A model generated the notes under the pieces. It did not search any database. It had not been told where the DNA came from and saw only the letters and a list, made by a program, of their open reading frames with translations. A program made the position numbers and the translations under genes. From positions 4,526,001-4,590,000 of the forward strand of contig NZ_CP094516.1 in NCBI RefSeq assembly GCF_029909975.1: 64,000 nt of DNA, written 5' to 3'. Below, piece after piece: positions 8,554 to 17,391 of this stretch (its first letter is position 1; each line of letters starts with the position of its first letter). The DNA comes from Bradyrhizobium sp. ISRA430. Its GTDB lineage: Bacteria > Pseudomonadota > Alphaproteobacteria > Rhizobiales > Xanthobacteraceae.

Positions 8554-10638
8554 TCACGCCGCCTTTCGTTCCATGACGATGCTGCCGGCACCATCGATAT
8601 GGGCATCAAAACTGGTCGACACGAAGGTCGAGGTCTCATCCTCAGCGATCACGGCGGGGCCCGCGACGGTCGCACCCGGCGCCATGTCCTCGCGACGATA
8701 GAGCGGAATCTCGATGACCTCCCCGGCCCGGCCGTCGAAGAACTTTCGGCTGCCGGACGCCTTGCCGGCGGGCCTGCGCGCCACCGCAGCGACCACCGGC
8801 GGATTGCGCGGCTCGGTGGTGGCAAGCACCGACCAGCTCAAGACCTCGATCGCAGCGCCCGGGATCGCCCGCTCGAACATCGCCGCATAATCGGTCTCGA
8901 ACTTCTGGCGCAGGCCGGCGAGATCGGCCGCCGTCAGCCGCCGGTTCGGCAACTCGACCGCGATCTCGTGACCCTGGCCGACATAGCGCATGAAGGCGGC
9001 GCGGCGTTCGTGCACCGTGGCGCCAGCGGCTCCGGGCTCGACCAGGGCCCGCGCCTCGGTCGCCATTTCCTGGAGCAGATCCGACACCACGTCCGTATCG
9101 AAATCATCGAGCCGAACGTGACGGCTGCGCACGAGCTCATAGGCGATGGGCGCCGCCAGGAATCCGACGGCCGAACCGACGCCGGCGTTGGAGGGCACGA
9201 TCACCCGGGAGACGCCGATCTTCTCGGCGACGCGCGCCGCATGCAGCGGCGCAGCGCCGCCGAACGCGATCAACGTGTGCTGGCCGACCACGACGCCGCG
9301 CTCGACCGCATGCACACGCGCCGCACTCGCCATGTTCTCGCAGACGACTTCGTGCACGGCATAGGCCGCGGTTTCCGCCGACAGGCCCAGTGGCTCGCCG
9401 ACGTCACGCAGCAGCGCCTCCTTCGACAGCTCGGGGCTGAGCTTGATCGTGCCGGCCGCAAAGGCGTCGGGATCGATCATGCCGAGCGCAACGTCGGCAT
9501 CGGTCACGGCGGGACGCTGTCCCCCGCGGCCGTAGCAGGCGGGCCCCGGCTCCGACGAGGCGCTCTCGGGCCCGACGGTGACGCGCTTCATGGCGTCGAC
9601 ATGGGCGATCGAGCCGCCGCCGGCGCCGATCTCCACCATCTCGATCACGGGGATGCGCACCGGCAGGCCCGAGCCTTTGAGGAAGCGCGCGGCGCGATCG
9701 ACCTCGAACACGCGCGAGGTCTCGGGCTGATACTCCTCGATCAGGCAGATCTTTGCCGTGGTGCCGCCCATGTCGAAGGACAGCACCTTGCTTTCGCCGA
9801 GACGCGCCGCGATCTGCGCCGCGAAGATGGCGCCGCCGGCCGGCCCGGACTCGACGAGGCGTACCGGAAAACGCCGCGCCGTCTCGATCGAGGTGACGCC
9901 GCCGCCCGAGGTCACGAGATAGATGGCACCGCGGAACTGCTCGACTTGCAAGGCATCAGCCATGCGCGCGAGATAGCCATCGATCAAAGGCTGCACATAG
10001 GCGTTGGCAACGGCGGTCGAGGTGCGCTCATACTCACGGATCTCGGGACATACTGCCGACGACATCGTTACGGAGACGCCGGGCATCTCCTCCCCGATAA
10101 TAGCGGCGGCGCGCCGCTCATGCTCGGGATTGGCGTAGGAGTGCAGGAAGGCGATCGCGATGCTCTCGACATTCTGCGCGCGCAATTTCGGCACGAGCGC
10201 GCGGACTGCGGCTTCATCGAGCGGCAGGCGGACGGCACCATGCGCGTCGACACGCTCTGGCACGGTGAAACGAAGGCTGCGCGGCGCGAGCGCCTTCGGC
10301 TTGTCGATCGAGAGGTCGTATTGATCGTAGCGGCTCTCGGTGCCGATATCGAGCACGTCGCGAAATCCTTCGGTCGCGATCAGCGCCGTCTTGGCGCCGC
10401 GCCGCTCGATGATGGCGTTGGTGGCGAGCGTGGTGCCGTGAATGAAGACGTCGATATCGCTAATATGCACGCACGCATCGGCGAGAATGAGACGCATCCC
10501 GTCCAGCACGGCCTGTTCGGGCCGCGCCGGCGTCGTCAGCACCTTGCGCGTCTTGCGATCCTGCCCCACGTCCAGCACGATGTCGGTGAACGTGCCTCCG
10601 ATATCGACGGCAAGCCGCACCTCGGCTCCCTCAAGCAT
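8554..10638 (-). CDS. hyuA: Hydantoinase A / oxoprolinase subunit (HyuA)
   Basis: A 694-residue ATP-binding subunit of the hydantoinase/oxoprolinase family. The N-terminal domain starts RLAVDIGGTFTDIVLD, the phosphate-binding loop of the ASKHA-like fold; the second nucleotide-binding segment LSFDMGGTTAKICLI is in the middle and a C-terminal domain follows. Start chosen at the ATG of MLEGAEVRLAVDIGG because GGAG lies ten bases upstream and homologs begin just before this motif; the open frame extends 35 codons further but without family similarity. Transcriptionally it heads hyuA-hyuB-dctP-dctQ-dctM. The 142 bp before it, after the sirtuin gene, should hold its promoter unless the sirtuin is cotranscribed. 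Confidence 0.93.
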   Translation of the reverse strand: MLEGAEVRLAVDIGGTFTDIVLDVGQDRKTRKVLTTPARPEQAVLDGMRLILADACVHISDIDVFIHGTTLATNAIIERRGAKTALIATEGFRDVLDIGTESRYDQYDLSIDKPKALAPRSLRFTVPERVDAHGAVRLPLDEAAVRALVPKLRAQNVESIAIAFLHSYANPEHERRAAAIIGEEMPGVSVTMSSAVCPEIREYERTSTAVANAYVQPLIDGYLARMADALQVEQFRGAIYLVTSGGGVTSIETARRFPVRLVESGPAGGAIFAAQIAARLGESKVLSFDMGGTTAKICLIEEYQPETSRVFEVDRAARFLKGSGLPVRIPVIEMVEIGAGGGSIAHVDAMKRVTVGPESASSEPGPACYGRGGQRPAVTDADVALGMIDPDAFAAGTIKLSPELSKEALLRDVGEPLGLSAETAAYAVHEVVCENMASAARVHAVERGVVVGQHTLIAFGGAAPLHAARVAEKIGVSRVIVPSNAGVGSAVGFLAAPIAYELVRSRHVRLDDFDTDVVSDLLQEMATEARALVEPGAAGATVHERRAAFMRYVGQGHEIAVELPNRRLTAADLAGLRQKFETDYAAMFERAIPGAAIEVLSWSVLATTEPRNPPVVAAVARRPAGKASGSRKFFDGRAGEVIEIPLYRREDMAPGATVAGPAVIAEDETSTFVSTSFDAHIDGAGSIVMERKAA

Positions 10639-10780
10639 TCCAAAATTCTCCGTGCTGATCGTCAAGACTGGGGTCCAAAGCGCAGCAATTTCCATGCCAG
10701 CGACGGCCACGGCAACGCTGCGCCCGGCTATTCTGCTTGGCACCTATGCGATAGGCAAGGCGTGTTCGCGTCGCGCGCGT

Positions 10781-11587
10781 TCAGAGCAGGAATGCAAGCG
10801 CTGCTTCGCAGCGCTCCTCGACCTTGAGCGCGAGCAGATCGTCGGCGCGGGTGCGTCCGAGGTTGACCGCGGCGATCGGGATCTGGCGCCGCGCCGCCAT
10901 CTGCACGAAGCGGAAGCCGGAATAGACCATCAGCGAGGAGCCGACGACCAGCATGGCGTCGGCCTGCTCCAGATGCTCCTGCGCGGTGGCAACAACGTCG
11001 CGCGGGACATTCTCGCCGAAGAACACCACGTCGGGCTTGAGGATGCCGCCGCAGGATTCGCAAGGCGGCACGACGAATAATGCAAAGTCCGCGTGATCGA
11101 GATCGGCGTCGCCGTCCGGCGCGTCTGCGGCGTCGGGCATCAGCCATTCGGCATTGGCGCGACCAAGCGCATCCTGAAACTCGTTGCGCGGCGTCTTCCG
11201 GCCGCAGCCCATGCAGCGGACCAGATCGAGCCGACCGTGCAGATCGATCACCTGCCGGTGACCCGCGGATTGGTGCAAGCGGTCGACGTTCTGGGTCAGG
11301 AGCATCTCGCACCGCCCGTTCGCTTCGAGCCGGGCCAGCGCAAGGTGCGCATCGTTCGGACGGGCCTGGCCGAACCGCCGCCATCCGATCAGGCTGCGTG
11401 CCCAGTAGCGCTGGCGCGTGCGCTCCTCGGTCATGAAGGCCTGGTAGTTGACCGGCTGGGTCCGCTTCCAGTTGCCGTGGCTGTCGCGATAGTCGGGGAT
11501 GCCCGAATTGGTGCTGCAGCCGGCCCCGGTCAGCACGAACAGACGTTCGTGCCGGTCAACAAACTCTTCGAGCGGACGTTTTGCCAT
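10781..11587 (-). CDS. Sirtuin, NAD-dependent protein deacylase
   Basis: A 268-residue Sir2 protein. All core motifs are visible: GAGCSTNSGIPDYRD (residues 21-35), TQNVDRLH (98-105), catalytic His117 in LHG, four zinc cysteines (125, 128, 176, 179) and GSSLMVYSG near the C-terminus. The EERTRQRYW context and the PDYRD loop resemble SIRT4-like (class II) enzymes rather than the desuccinylase class. It removes acyl groups from lysine using NAD; the target is unknown. The start is uncertain: no clear ribosome site precedes this ATG, and the frame continues upstream to a TTG at 11653. It shares a strand with the hyu operon. Confidence 0.93.
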   Translation of the reverse strand: MAKRPLEEFVDRHERLFVLTGAGCSTNSGIPDYRDSHGNWKRTQPVNYQAFMTEERTRQRYWARSLIGWRRFGQARPNDAHLALARLEANGRCEMLLTQNVDRLHQSAGHRQVIDLHGRLDLVRCMGCGRKTPRNEFQDALGRANAEWLMPDAADAPDGDADLDHADFALFVVPPCESCGGILKPDVVFFGENVPRDVVATAQEHLEQADAMLVVGSSLMVYSGFRFVQMAARRQIPIAAVNLGRTRADDLLALKVEERCEAALAFLL

Positions 11588-11686
11588 GGGCGCAGATGTA
11601 GTCTGCACTGAACGGTTTTGCCAGATGTGCTGCGGGCCGCTGAGCATCCGCAACGGTCCGAGCCGGGAATATACGAGAAATGCGGA

Positions 11687-12595
11687 TCAAGTCGCTGACC
11701 GCAACCACTCCGAGAATGCGCGGATGGCCTTCGCGCGCGGATGGCCCGCCCTGCGGATCACATGGAAACTGTAGCCAGGCAAACTCAGCTTGAACGCCTT
11801 CACGAGCGCGCCGGCGGCGAGTTCGCGCGCCACCAGCACATCGCTGAAAATTCCGATTCCCTGCCCGGCGATCACCGCTTCGATCGCGTGCAATTCCTCA
11901 CGGAAGCTCAAGTGCTGCATGTCCTTGAATTGGGGCACTTCGCGCCACCTCCGCTGAGCCGCGGCAAGCCATCTCTGCCATGTAGGCGGCTCACGATCGG
12001 CTGGCGACCAATAGGAGTGGATCAGAACGTGCTTTGCGAGGTCGGCAGGTCTTTTCAAGCGTCCCGTTTCGAGCAAGCGCGGATTGCAGACGGGCCAGAA
12101 TGTATCACTGAAGAGATCATCGGCGATCCCGTCTGACGGCACCAGTCGGCTGGTCGCATAACGAATGGCGACATCGCCGTCCCCAGCGCGCAGATCGAGC
12201 ACGCTGTCCGTGCCGATGACCTCCAGCGGCACATCGGGGTGCAACTTCCGCCAGGCGGGCAGGCGGGGCACGAGCCAGCGGCTGGCAAACGCGTTCGTTG
12301 TCGTTACGCGAAGAGGCTCTTGCTCGCCATCGCGCTTGATGGCGGCGATTGCCGCGGCAAACAACTCAATCCCATCGCGAATCGCGGGGAAGAGCCGTGC
12401 TCCTGCATCGGTCAGCGAAAGAGGCCGCGGTCGGCGGCGGAACAGAGCGCGGCCACAATACTGTTCGAGCAGCCCGATCTGGTGGCTGATCGCCGTTGGC
12501 GTCACGCCGAGTTCTGCCGCAGCCTTGTTAAAGCTTAAGTGGCGGGCGGCAGCTTCAAAAGCGCGGAGCTCGATCAGGGGCGGCAGCTTGTGCAT
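11687..12595 (-). CDS. LysR-family regulator, GcvA-like
   Basis: A 302-residue LysR-type transcription factor. The N-terminal winged helix-turn-helix (residues 5-65) has the motif LSFNKAAAELGVTPTAISHQI typical of GcvA/AmpR-type members; the effector domain follows, with the usual SVLDLRAGDGDVAIRYA segment. The gene is divergent from the FAD-linked oxidase at 12700, with a palindromic T-N11-A site between them, so it most likely controls that oxidase and its own expression. Effector unknown. Confidence 0.92.
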   Translation of the reverse strand: MHKLPPLIELRAFEAAARHLSFNKAAAELGVTPTAISHQIGLLEQYCGRALFRRRPRPLSLTDAGARLFPAIRDGIELFAAAIAAIKRDGEQEPLRVTTTNAFASRWLVPRLPAWRKLHPDVPLEVIGTDSVLDLRAGDGDVAIRYATSRLVPSDGIADDLFSDTFWPVCNPRLLETGRLKRPADLAKHVLIHSYWSPADREPPTWQRWLAAAQRRWREVPQFKDMQHLSFREELHAIEAVIAGQGIGIFSDVLVARELAAGALVKAFKLSLPGYSFHVIRRAGHPRAKAIRAFSEWLRSAT

Positions 12596-12607
12596 GTGGC
12601 CAGTGTA

Positions 12608-12624
12608 GATGAAATCAATTCATC
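12608..12624. promoter_or_regulatory. Candidate LysR-type operator (T-N11-A palindrome)
   Basis: GATGAA, five bases, TTCATC: a perfect 6-bp inverted repeat in the 104-bp gap between the divergent LysR and FAD-oxidase genes. It contains T-N11-A (T at 12610, A at 12622) with dyad symmetry, the accepted LysR box form, and sits 13 bp from the LysR start, where autorepression would be effective. Confidence 0.55.
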
Positions 12625-12699
12625 TTCACCTGAATTCTTCAAGTTTGCTCCGAGACAGCCTCCGATCGAAGCTGTGGCGAGTTGAACGGGGAGTGTGTC

Positions 12700-14076
12700 A
12701 TGTCGCCCATCGCATCCGTCGCCAACGCTGCCGCCGACCTTGGTGCCTCCTTCGGAGGACAACTCCTCAAGCCTGGAGACGAGGGCTATGAGGAGGCGAG
12801 AAAGGTCCACAACGGGCTGGTCGACAAGCGGCCAGCATTGATTGCCAGATGCCGCAGTGCAGCCGACGTCATGGATGCGCTCGATCTTACGACAAAGCTC
12901 GGCCTCGAGGTTGCGGTCCGTGGCGGCGGTCATAATGTGGCGGGACGCGCAACCACCGACGGCGGGGTCATGATTGACCTGTCACCCATGAGGGCAGTCC
13001 ACGTCGATGTTGTCGGACGAACGGTGCGGGCGCAGGGCGGGACCACCTGGGGTGAGCTCAACCGCGAGACCCAACTTCACGGCCTCGCGGTCACGGGCGG
13101 CGTGGTCTCCACCACAGGGATCGCCGGGCTCACCCTTGGTGGAGGGCTGGGCTGGGTGATGGGCAAGTACGGCCTGGCACTGGATAATTTACGAGCTGTC
13201 GAACTCGTCACCGCCGACGGCAAGGTTTTGCGCGCCAGCAAGCAAGAGGAGCCCGACCTGTTCTGGGCCGTCCGCGGCGGCGGCGGAAACTTCGGGATCG
13301 CCACCAGTCTGGAATACGACCTTCATCCAATAGGGCCAACGGTCACTGGCGGCCCGATCGTGCACCCTATCGAACGCTCGCGCGAGGTGCTCGAATTCTA
13401 CCGGGCCAGCACGCGGTCGCTACCGGACGAGCACACTCTGTTCGCGACGCTGACACATGCGCCCGACGGGTCCGGCACCGACGTTGTCGCTCTGGTTACC
13501 TGCCATTGCGGCCCAGTCGCCGACGCCGAACAGGCGATGCGGCCGCTGAAGCAATTCGGTGCTCCAATCCTGGACGCTGTCGGGCCGATGCCGTACTGCC
13601 AGCTCAACAGCATGCTCGACGCCAACTACCCCAAAGGGGCCCTCAACTATTGGAAGTCGAACTTCCTTACGGAGTTAAGTGATGCTGCGATTGCGACCAT
13701 GATCGAATGCTTCGCGCGGTGCCCGACCCCTATGGGGCAGCTCCTTCTTGAGCACATCCACGGCGCCGCGACCCGTGTCGCCGCAATTGATACGGCCTTT
13801 CCGCATCGGCAACAGGGCTACAATTTCTTGATACTCGCGCAATGGATGCAGGCGAGCGAGACGAGCCGCTGCATTGCCTGGGCACGTGAAACCTATCAAA
13901 GGATGCAGCCCTTCTTCGCCGCCGGCCGCTACGTCAACTATCTCGACGATGACGAGACGGCCGATTCCATCGCTGCCGCATATGGACCCAACTACCGACG
14001 TCTGCAGCGGATCAAGGCCAAGTTCGATCCGAAGAACGTCTTCCGCATGAACCAGAACATCCGGCCGCTGGCCTGA
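12700..14076 (+). CDS. FAD-linked oxidoreductase with berberine-bridge C-terminus
   Basis: A 458-residue flavoprotein of the VAO/PCMH fold. The FAD-binding domain (about residues 35-205) includes VAVRGGGHNVAGR, whose His is the expected 8alpha-histidyl FAD attachment site, then GGLGWVMGKYGLALDN. The Cys that makes the second flavin bond in berberine-bridge enzymes is absent (VTGGVVSTTG occupies that loop), so FAD should be singly attached. The C-terminal BBE domain ends with YVNYLDDDE and FDPKNVFRMNQNI. Start ATG at 12700 has GGGGAG eight bases upstream. Such bacterial enzymes oxidise sugars, alkaloid-like or aromatic alcohols; the substrate here is unknown. No secretion signal is evident. 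Confidence 0.93.
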   Translation: MSPIASVANAAADLGASFGGQLLKPGDEGYEEARKVHNGLVDKRPALIARCRSAADVMDALDLTTKLGLEVAVRGGGHNVAGRATTDGGVMIDLSPMRAVHVDVVGRTVRAQGGTTWGELNRETQLHGLAVTGGVVSTTGIAGLTLGGGLGWVMGKYGLALDNLRAVELVTADGKVLRASKQEEPDLFWAVRGGGGNFGIATSLEYDLHPIGPTVTGGPIVHPIERSREVLEFYRASTRSLPDEHTLFATLTHAPDGSGTDVVALVTCHCGPVADAEQAMRPLKQFGAPILDAVGPMPYCQLNSMLDANYPKGALNYWKSNFLTELSDAAIATMIECFARCPTPMGQLLLEHIHGAATRVAAIDTAFPHRQQGYNFLILAQWMQASETSRCIAWARETYQRMQPFFAAGRYVNYLDDDETADSIAAAYGPNYRRLQRIKAKFDPKNVFRMNQNIRPLA

Positions 14077-14107
14077 TCATCAAGGGAGGGCTTTGGAGAA
14101 TTTGAAG

Positions 14108-15007
14108 ATGCCTGTCGTGTGCCGACTTGCCCGCATGGAGGACCTGGAGCGAGCCGACCAAATCGTCGTCGCGAGCATCAATGAACTCACCGAGCGACGG
14201 GGCTTCGGACAGATGGCATCTTCTCATCCCCCGAATTTCCAAGCGTTCTCGCTGAGGGACGACGCCGAAGGGCTGTGGGCCGCTGATGATGACGGAGAAA
14301 TCATCGGCTTCGCGTGGAGTTGGGTTTGCGGTGAACTCTGGTTCCTGGCGCAGCTTTTCGTATCGCCCGATCGCCAGAGCGATGGCATCGGCAATCAGCT
14401 CTTAGGCAAGGCATTCGCTCACGCACAAATGCGTGGAGCATCCATCAAAGCGCTGATCACGTTTGCATTCAACAACGTGTCGCAGGGCCTCTACATCAGC
14501 CATGGACTATTCCCGCGCTGTCCGATCTACATGGTCAGCGTGCCTCGTGATCGCCTCGCGTTGCGGCTGGCTGAGCCGCGGTTCCACCTTGAACCTCTCA
14601 CGGCCAAGACGGCCAGGTTCGATGAACTGGCACGCATCGATGTCAGCGCTCTCGGCGTCTCCAGAGAGAAACATCATCGATATCTGCTGGGCGACAGCGC
14701 GACGAGCGGGTTCATCATCCACGCTGGCAGCGGGTGCGTGGGGTATGTCTATATTTCCGACGGGCACATTGGCCCGCTTGCAGTCGGCTGTCCCGGCGCA
14801 ATGGGCGGCGCATTTGCTGCGGCGTTATCATTCGCGGCGCGGAGCAACGCTCAAACGATTTCGGCTTTCTTGCCGGGTGCGAGCGAGCCAGCCCTCAAGG
14901 CGGCGATAGACCACGGGATGCGCATCACGTTCCCGATGCTGCTGATGTCGAGCCGACAATTCGGAAATTGGAACAGCTATCTTCCGCGCAATCCGGGGTT
15001 CATGTAG
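14108..15007 (+). CDS. GNAT-family acetyltransferase-like protein, two-domain
   Basis: A 299-residue protein whose N-terminal half is a GNAT fold: LWFLAQLFVSPDRQSDGIGNQLLGKAF gives beta4 and the acetyl-CoA loop, here QSDGIG in place of the consensus Q/R-x-x-G-x-G/A. The C-terminal half (from about residue 165) resembles a second, degenerate GNAT unit with HIGPLAVG but no clear CoA loop. It follows the FAD oxidase by 31 bp on the same strand, so the two are probably cotranscribed. The ATG at 14108 has GGAG nine bases upstream; a TTG five codons earlier is also open. Acceptor substrate unknown. Confidence 0.75.
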   Translation: MPVVCRLARMEDLERADQIVVASINELTERRGFGQMASSHPPNFQAFSLRDDAEGLWAADDDGEIIGFAWSWVCGELWFLAQLFVSPDRQSDGIGNQLLGKAFAHAQMRGASIKALITFAFNNVSQGLYISHGLFPRCPIYMVSVPRDRLALRLAEPRFHLEPLTAKTARFDELARIDVSALGVSREKHHRYLLGDSATSGFIIHAGSGCVGYVYISDGHIGPLAVGCPGAMGGAFAAALSFAARSNAQTISAFLPGASEPALKAAIDHGMRITFPMLLMSSRQFGNWNSYLPRNPGFM

Positions 15008-15029
15008 TCCGGCGCAATTGAGTACATGC

Positions 15030-15866
15030 CTAGCTCGCCCAGTTCTCGCGAAATTCGGGAAACAGTGTCAGACCTCCGCAGGCGTAGATGGTCTGCCCGG
15101 TGATATAGCTCGCCTCATCCGAGGCGAGGAAGGCGAACACGGCGGCGATCTCTTCCGGCGTCCCCACGCGCCCGAGCGGGATGTGGCTGGCGACGACGCC
15201 GCGCTTTTCGGGATCGCCGGTCCAGGCGGCGTTGATCGGCGTGTCGATCGCGCCGGGCCCGACCGCGTTGACGCGGATGCCGCGCGCGGCGAATTCCAGC
15301 GCCAGCGTGCGCGTCAGATTGGCCATGCCGCCCTTGCTGATCGAATAGGCGAGATAGCCGGGCTTGGGGATGATCTGGTGGACGCTTGAGCAATTGATGA
15401 TGGTGCCGCCTCCGCCGCGCCCGACGAAATGCGCGAGCGCCTTCTGCGCGCAGAGCACGGCGCCGTTCAGGTTGACGTCGATGATGCGGCGATAGGTTTC
15501 GACATCGAGCGCATCGCTCGGCGATTCCCGCTGGAATCCGGCATTGTTGACGAGGCAATCAAGGCGCTTCCACCGTGCCAAAATCGTCTCGAACATCGCG
15601 GCGATGTCCTGTTCATTGCCGACGTCGGCCTTGACGATGAAGTGATCGAGCTTGCCATGGCCACGATCGCTCGACGCCGTCCGTGCGGCCGCGAGCGTCT
15701 CCTCGGCCCTGCCGGCATGATCGAAATAGTTGATGGCGACGGTCGCGCCTTCCTGGGCGAGGCGGATGGCGACCGCGCGACCGATGCCCTGGGAGGCGCC
15801 GGTCACCAGCGCATATTGACCGACAAGGCGCGAGGGAAGTTGGGGTGAACGATCGGTTTGTGGCAT
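15030..15866 (-). CDS. Short-chain dehydrogenase/reductase, glucose-dehydrogenase-like
   Basis: A 278-residue classical SDR. The cofactor loop is TGASQGIG, NNAG follows in beta4, the catalytic Ser lies in INCSS and the Tyr-x-x-x-Lys pair is YSISK; the C-terminus ends with the typical YITGQTIYACGG. An insert-free core and NYFDHAGRAEE after beta2 are seen in glucose 1-dehydrogenase-type members. The start at MPQTDRSPQ is preceded by GGAG at seven bases; the upstream open frame overlaps the permease gene and lacks family similarity. Convergent with the GNAT gene (22 bp apart). Substrate unknown. Confidence 0.93.
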   Translation of the reverse strand: MPQTDRSPQLPSRLVGQYALVTGASQGIGRAVAIRLAQEGATVAINYFDHAGRAEETLAAARTASSDRGHGKLDHFIVKADVGNEQDIAAMFETILARWKRLDCLVNNAGFQRESPSDALDVETYRRIIDVNLNGAVLCAQKALAHFVGRGGGGTIINCSSVHQIIPKPGYLAYSISKGGMANLTRTLALEFAARGIRVNAVGPGAIDTPINAAWTGDPEKRGVVASHIPLGRVGTPEEIAAVFAFLASDEASYITGQTIYACGGLTLFPEFRENWAS

Positions 15867-15939
15867 GAGTTTTCTCCGGGACTCCTCATCATCGACGGAA
15901 CGGGAATTTTGTTCCATCCCCGCAGCGCATCCCTGGGAT

Positions 15940-17259
15940 TCATTCCGCGCGCCGCGCCAGCGGCGAGGAGAGGATCTGATAAAGGATGATGGCACCGAAG
16001 GTCGCGGTGCCGATGCCGCCCATCGCAAATGCGCCGAATTTGAGCGTGAGATCGCCGGCGCCGGCCGTCAGCGCGACGGCAACGGTGATCAGATTGGCGG
16101 GATTTGCGAAGTCGACCTTGTTCTCGACCCAGATCCGGCCCGCCATCGCGGCGATCAATCCGAACAGCACGATCGAGAGGCCACCGATCACGGGTCCCGG
16201 AATCGAGAGAATGAGCGCGCCGAATTTCGGCGAGAAGCCGAGCAGGATCGACACCGTGGCCGCAAAGGCAAACAGCAGCGTCGAATAGACCTTCGTAGCC
16301 GCCATGACGCCGATGTTCTCGGCGTAGGTGGTGACGCCGGTGCCGCCGCCGCAGGCGGACACAATCGTGGCGAGGCTGTCGCCGAGCAGCGCGCGGCCGA
16401 GGAAATCGTCGAGGCTCCGACCCGTCATCGCGCCGATGGCCTTGATGTGACCGAGGTTCTCGGCGACGAGGATGATCGCGACCGGTGCGATCAGGACAAT
16501 CGCATCGGCATGGAAGCTCGGGGCCGTGAAGTTCGGCAGGCCGAGCCACGGCGCGGCCGAGAGCTGTGTGAAGTCGATCGGCTTGCCGAAGCCGAGGCCG
16601 TTCGCGAACAGCAAGTACAAGAGATATCCGCCGATCGCGCCGAGGATGATCGGCAGGCGGCGCCACAGGCCCGGAGCGGCAACGGCAACCACGCCGATCA
16701 TCAGCACGGTCGCAAGCCCGATCCAGGTGTCGAACGCGCTGGCGCTCACTGCCTTCACCGCGACCGGCGCGAGGTTGAGGCCGATCGCAGCGACCACGGC
16801 GCCGGTGACAGCCGGCGGTAGCAGCCGCTCGACCCAGCCAACCCCAGACCACATCACGATCAGCGCGATCAGGCCGTACAGCACCCCGGCTCCGACGATG
16901 CCGCCGAGCGCAACGGACAGGTTCGGGTTCGGCCCTTGCCCGGCATAGCCGGTGGCGGCGATGACGACGGCGATGAACGCGAAGCTCGAGCCGAGATAGC
17001 TCGGCACGCGCCCTGCGACGATGACGAAGAAGATCAGCGTGCCGATGCCGGAGAACAGGACCGCAACATTGGGGTCGAACCCCATCAGCAACGGCGCGAT
17101 GATCGTTGAACCCGACATTGCGACGCAATGCTGGAGACCGGAGACGATCGTCTGGCCCCAAGGCAAACGCTCCTCGGGCATGATCACGCCGGAGGTCTTC
17201 AGTCTCCAACGTGGAAAATAGCCTTGCGCCTGCTCTTCCGAGCCCGTTGTAGTCGACAT
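15940..17259 (-). CDS. Nucleobase:cation symporter 2 family permease (uracil/xanthine type)
   Basis: A 439-residue integral membrane protein of the NCS2 family with about 14 hydrophobic segments. The hallmark VAENLGHIKAIGAMTGRSLDD (in two parts: the E of AEN is the substrate-binding acid) and the QHCVAMSGSTIIAPLL segment near the N-terminus identify it; it most resembles RutG/UraA-like pyrimidine permeases. It likely imports uracil or a related pyrimidine by proton symport. Start ATG is preceded by GGGGG. It is followed by the SDR gene on the same strand with a 73-bp gap and is divergent from dctA. Pyrimidine uptake fits the abundance of ureide/imide hydrolases in the window, but no reductive pyrimidine pathway is adjacent. 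Confidence 0.92.
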   Translation of the reverse strand: MSTTTGSEEQAQGYFPRWRLKTSGVIMPEERLPWGQTIVSGLQHCVAMSGSTIIAPLLMGFDPNVAVLFSGIGTLIFFVIVAGRVPSYLGSSFAFIAVVIAATGYAGQGPNPNLSVALGGIVGAGVLYGLIALIVMWSGVGWVERLLPPAVTGAVVAAIGLNLAPVAVKAVSASAFDTWIGLATVLMIGVVAVAAPGLWRRLPIILGAIGGYLLYLLFANGLGFGKPIDFTQLSAAPWLGLPNFTAPSFHADAIVLIAPVAIILVAENLGHIKAIGAMTGRSLDDFLGRALLGDSLATIVSACGGGTGVTTYAENIGVMAATKVYSTLLFAFAATVSILLGFSPKFGALILSIPGPVIGGLSIVLFGLIAAMAGRIWVENKVDFANPANLITVAVALTAGAGDLTLKFGAFAMGGIGTATFGAIILYQILSSPLARRAE

Positions 17260-17356
17260 GTTTCCCCCAAGTGCGACTCAAGTGCAGTGCAACGATCAAC
17301 CTTCGCGCGAACCGACAAAAATGTGATTGTCGCTTCAGCGGCGGTCATCACATGAT

Positions 17357-17376
17357 ATCGATCATGCACGATCGAT
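17357..17376. promoter_or_regulatory. Inverted repeat just upstream of dctA
   Basis: ATCGATC, six bases, GATCGAT is a perfect dyad ending 15 bp before the dctA ATG, overlapped on its left by CATGAT, four bases, ATCATG (17351-17366). The nested dyads are suited to operator function or to a 5' leader hairpin; no sigma-54 site like that of rhizobial dctA was recognised. Confidence 0.35.
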
Positions 17377-17391
17377 GCGTTCCGGGCACAC

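Noticed and set aside
6803..8701. 632-codon plus-strand frame opposite hyuB
   Set aside because: Mirror frame of hyuB with low-complexity Arg/Ala/Gly content; the minus-strand protein has all family motifs.
8599..10827. 742-codon plus-strand frame opposite hyuA
   Set aside because: Same reason: an antisense shadow in high-GC DNA over a clear HyuA gene.
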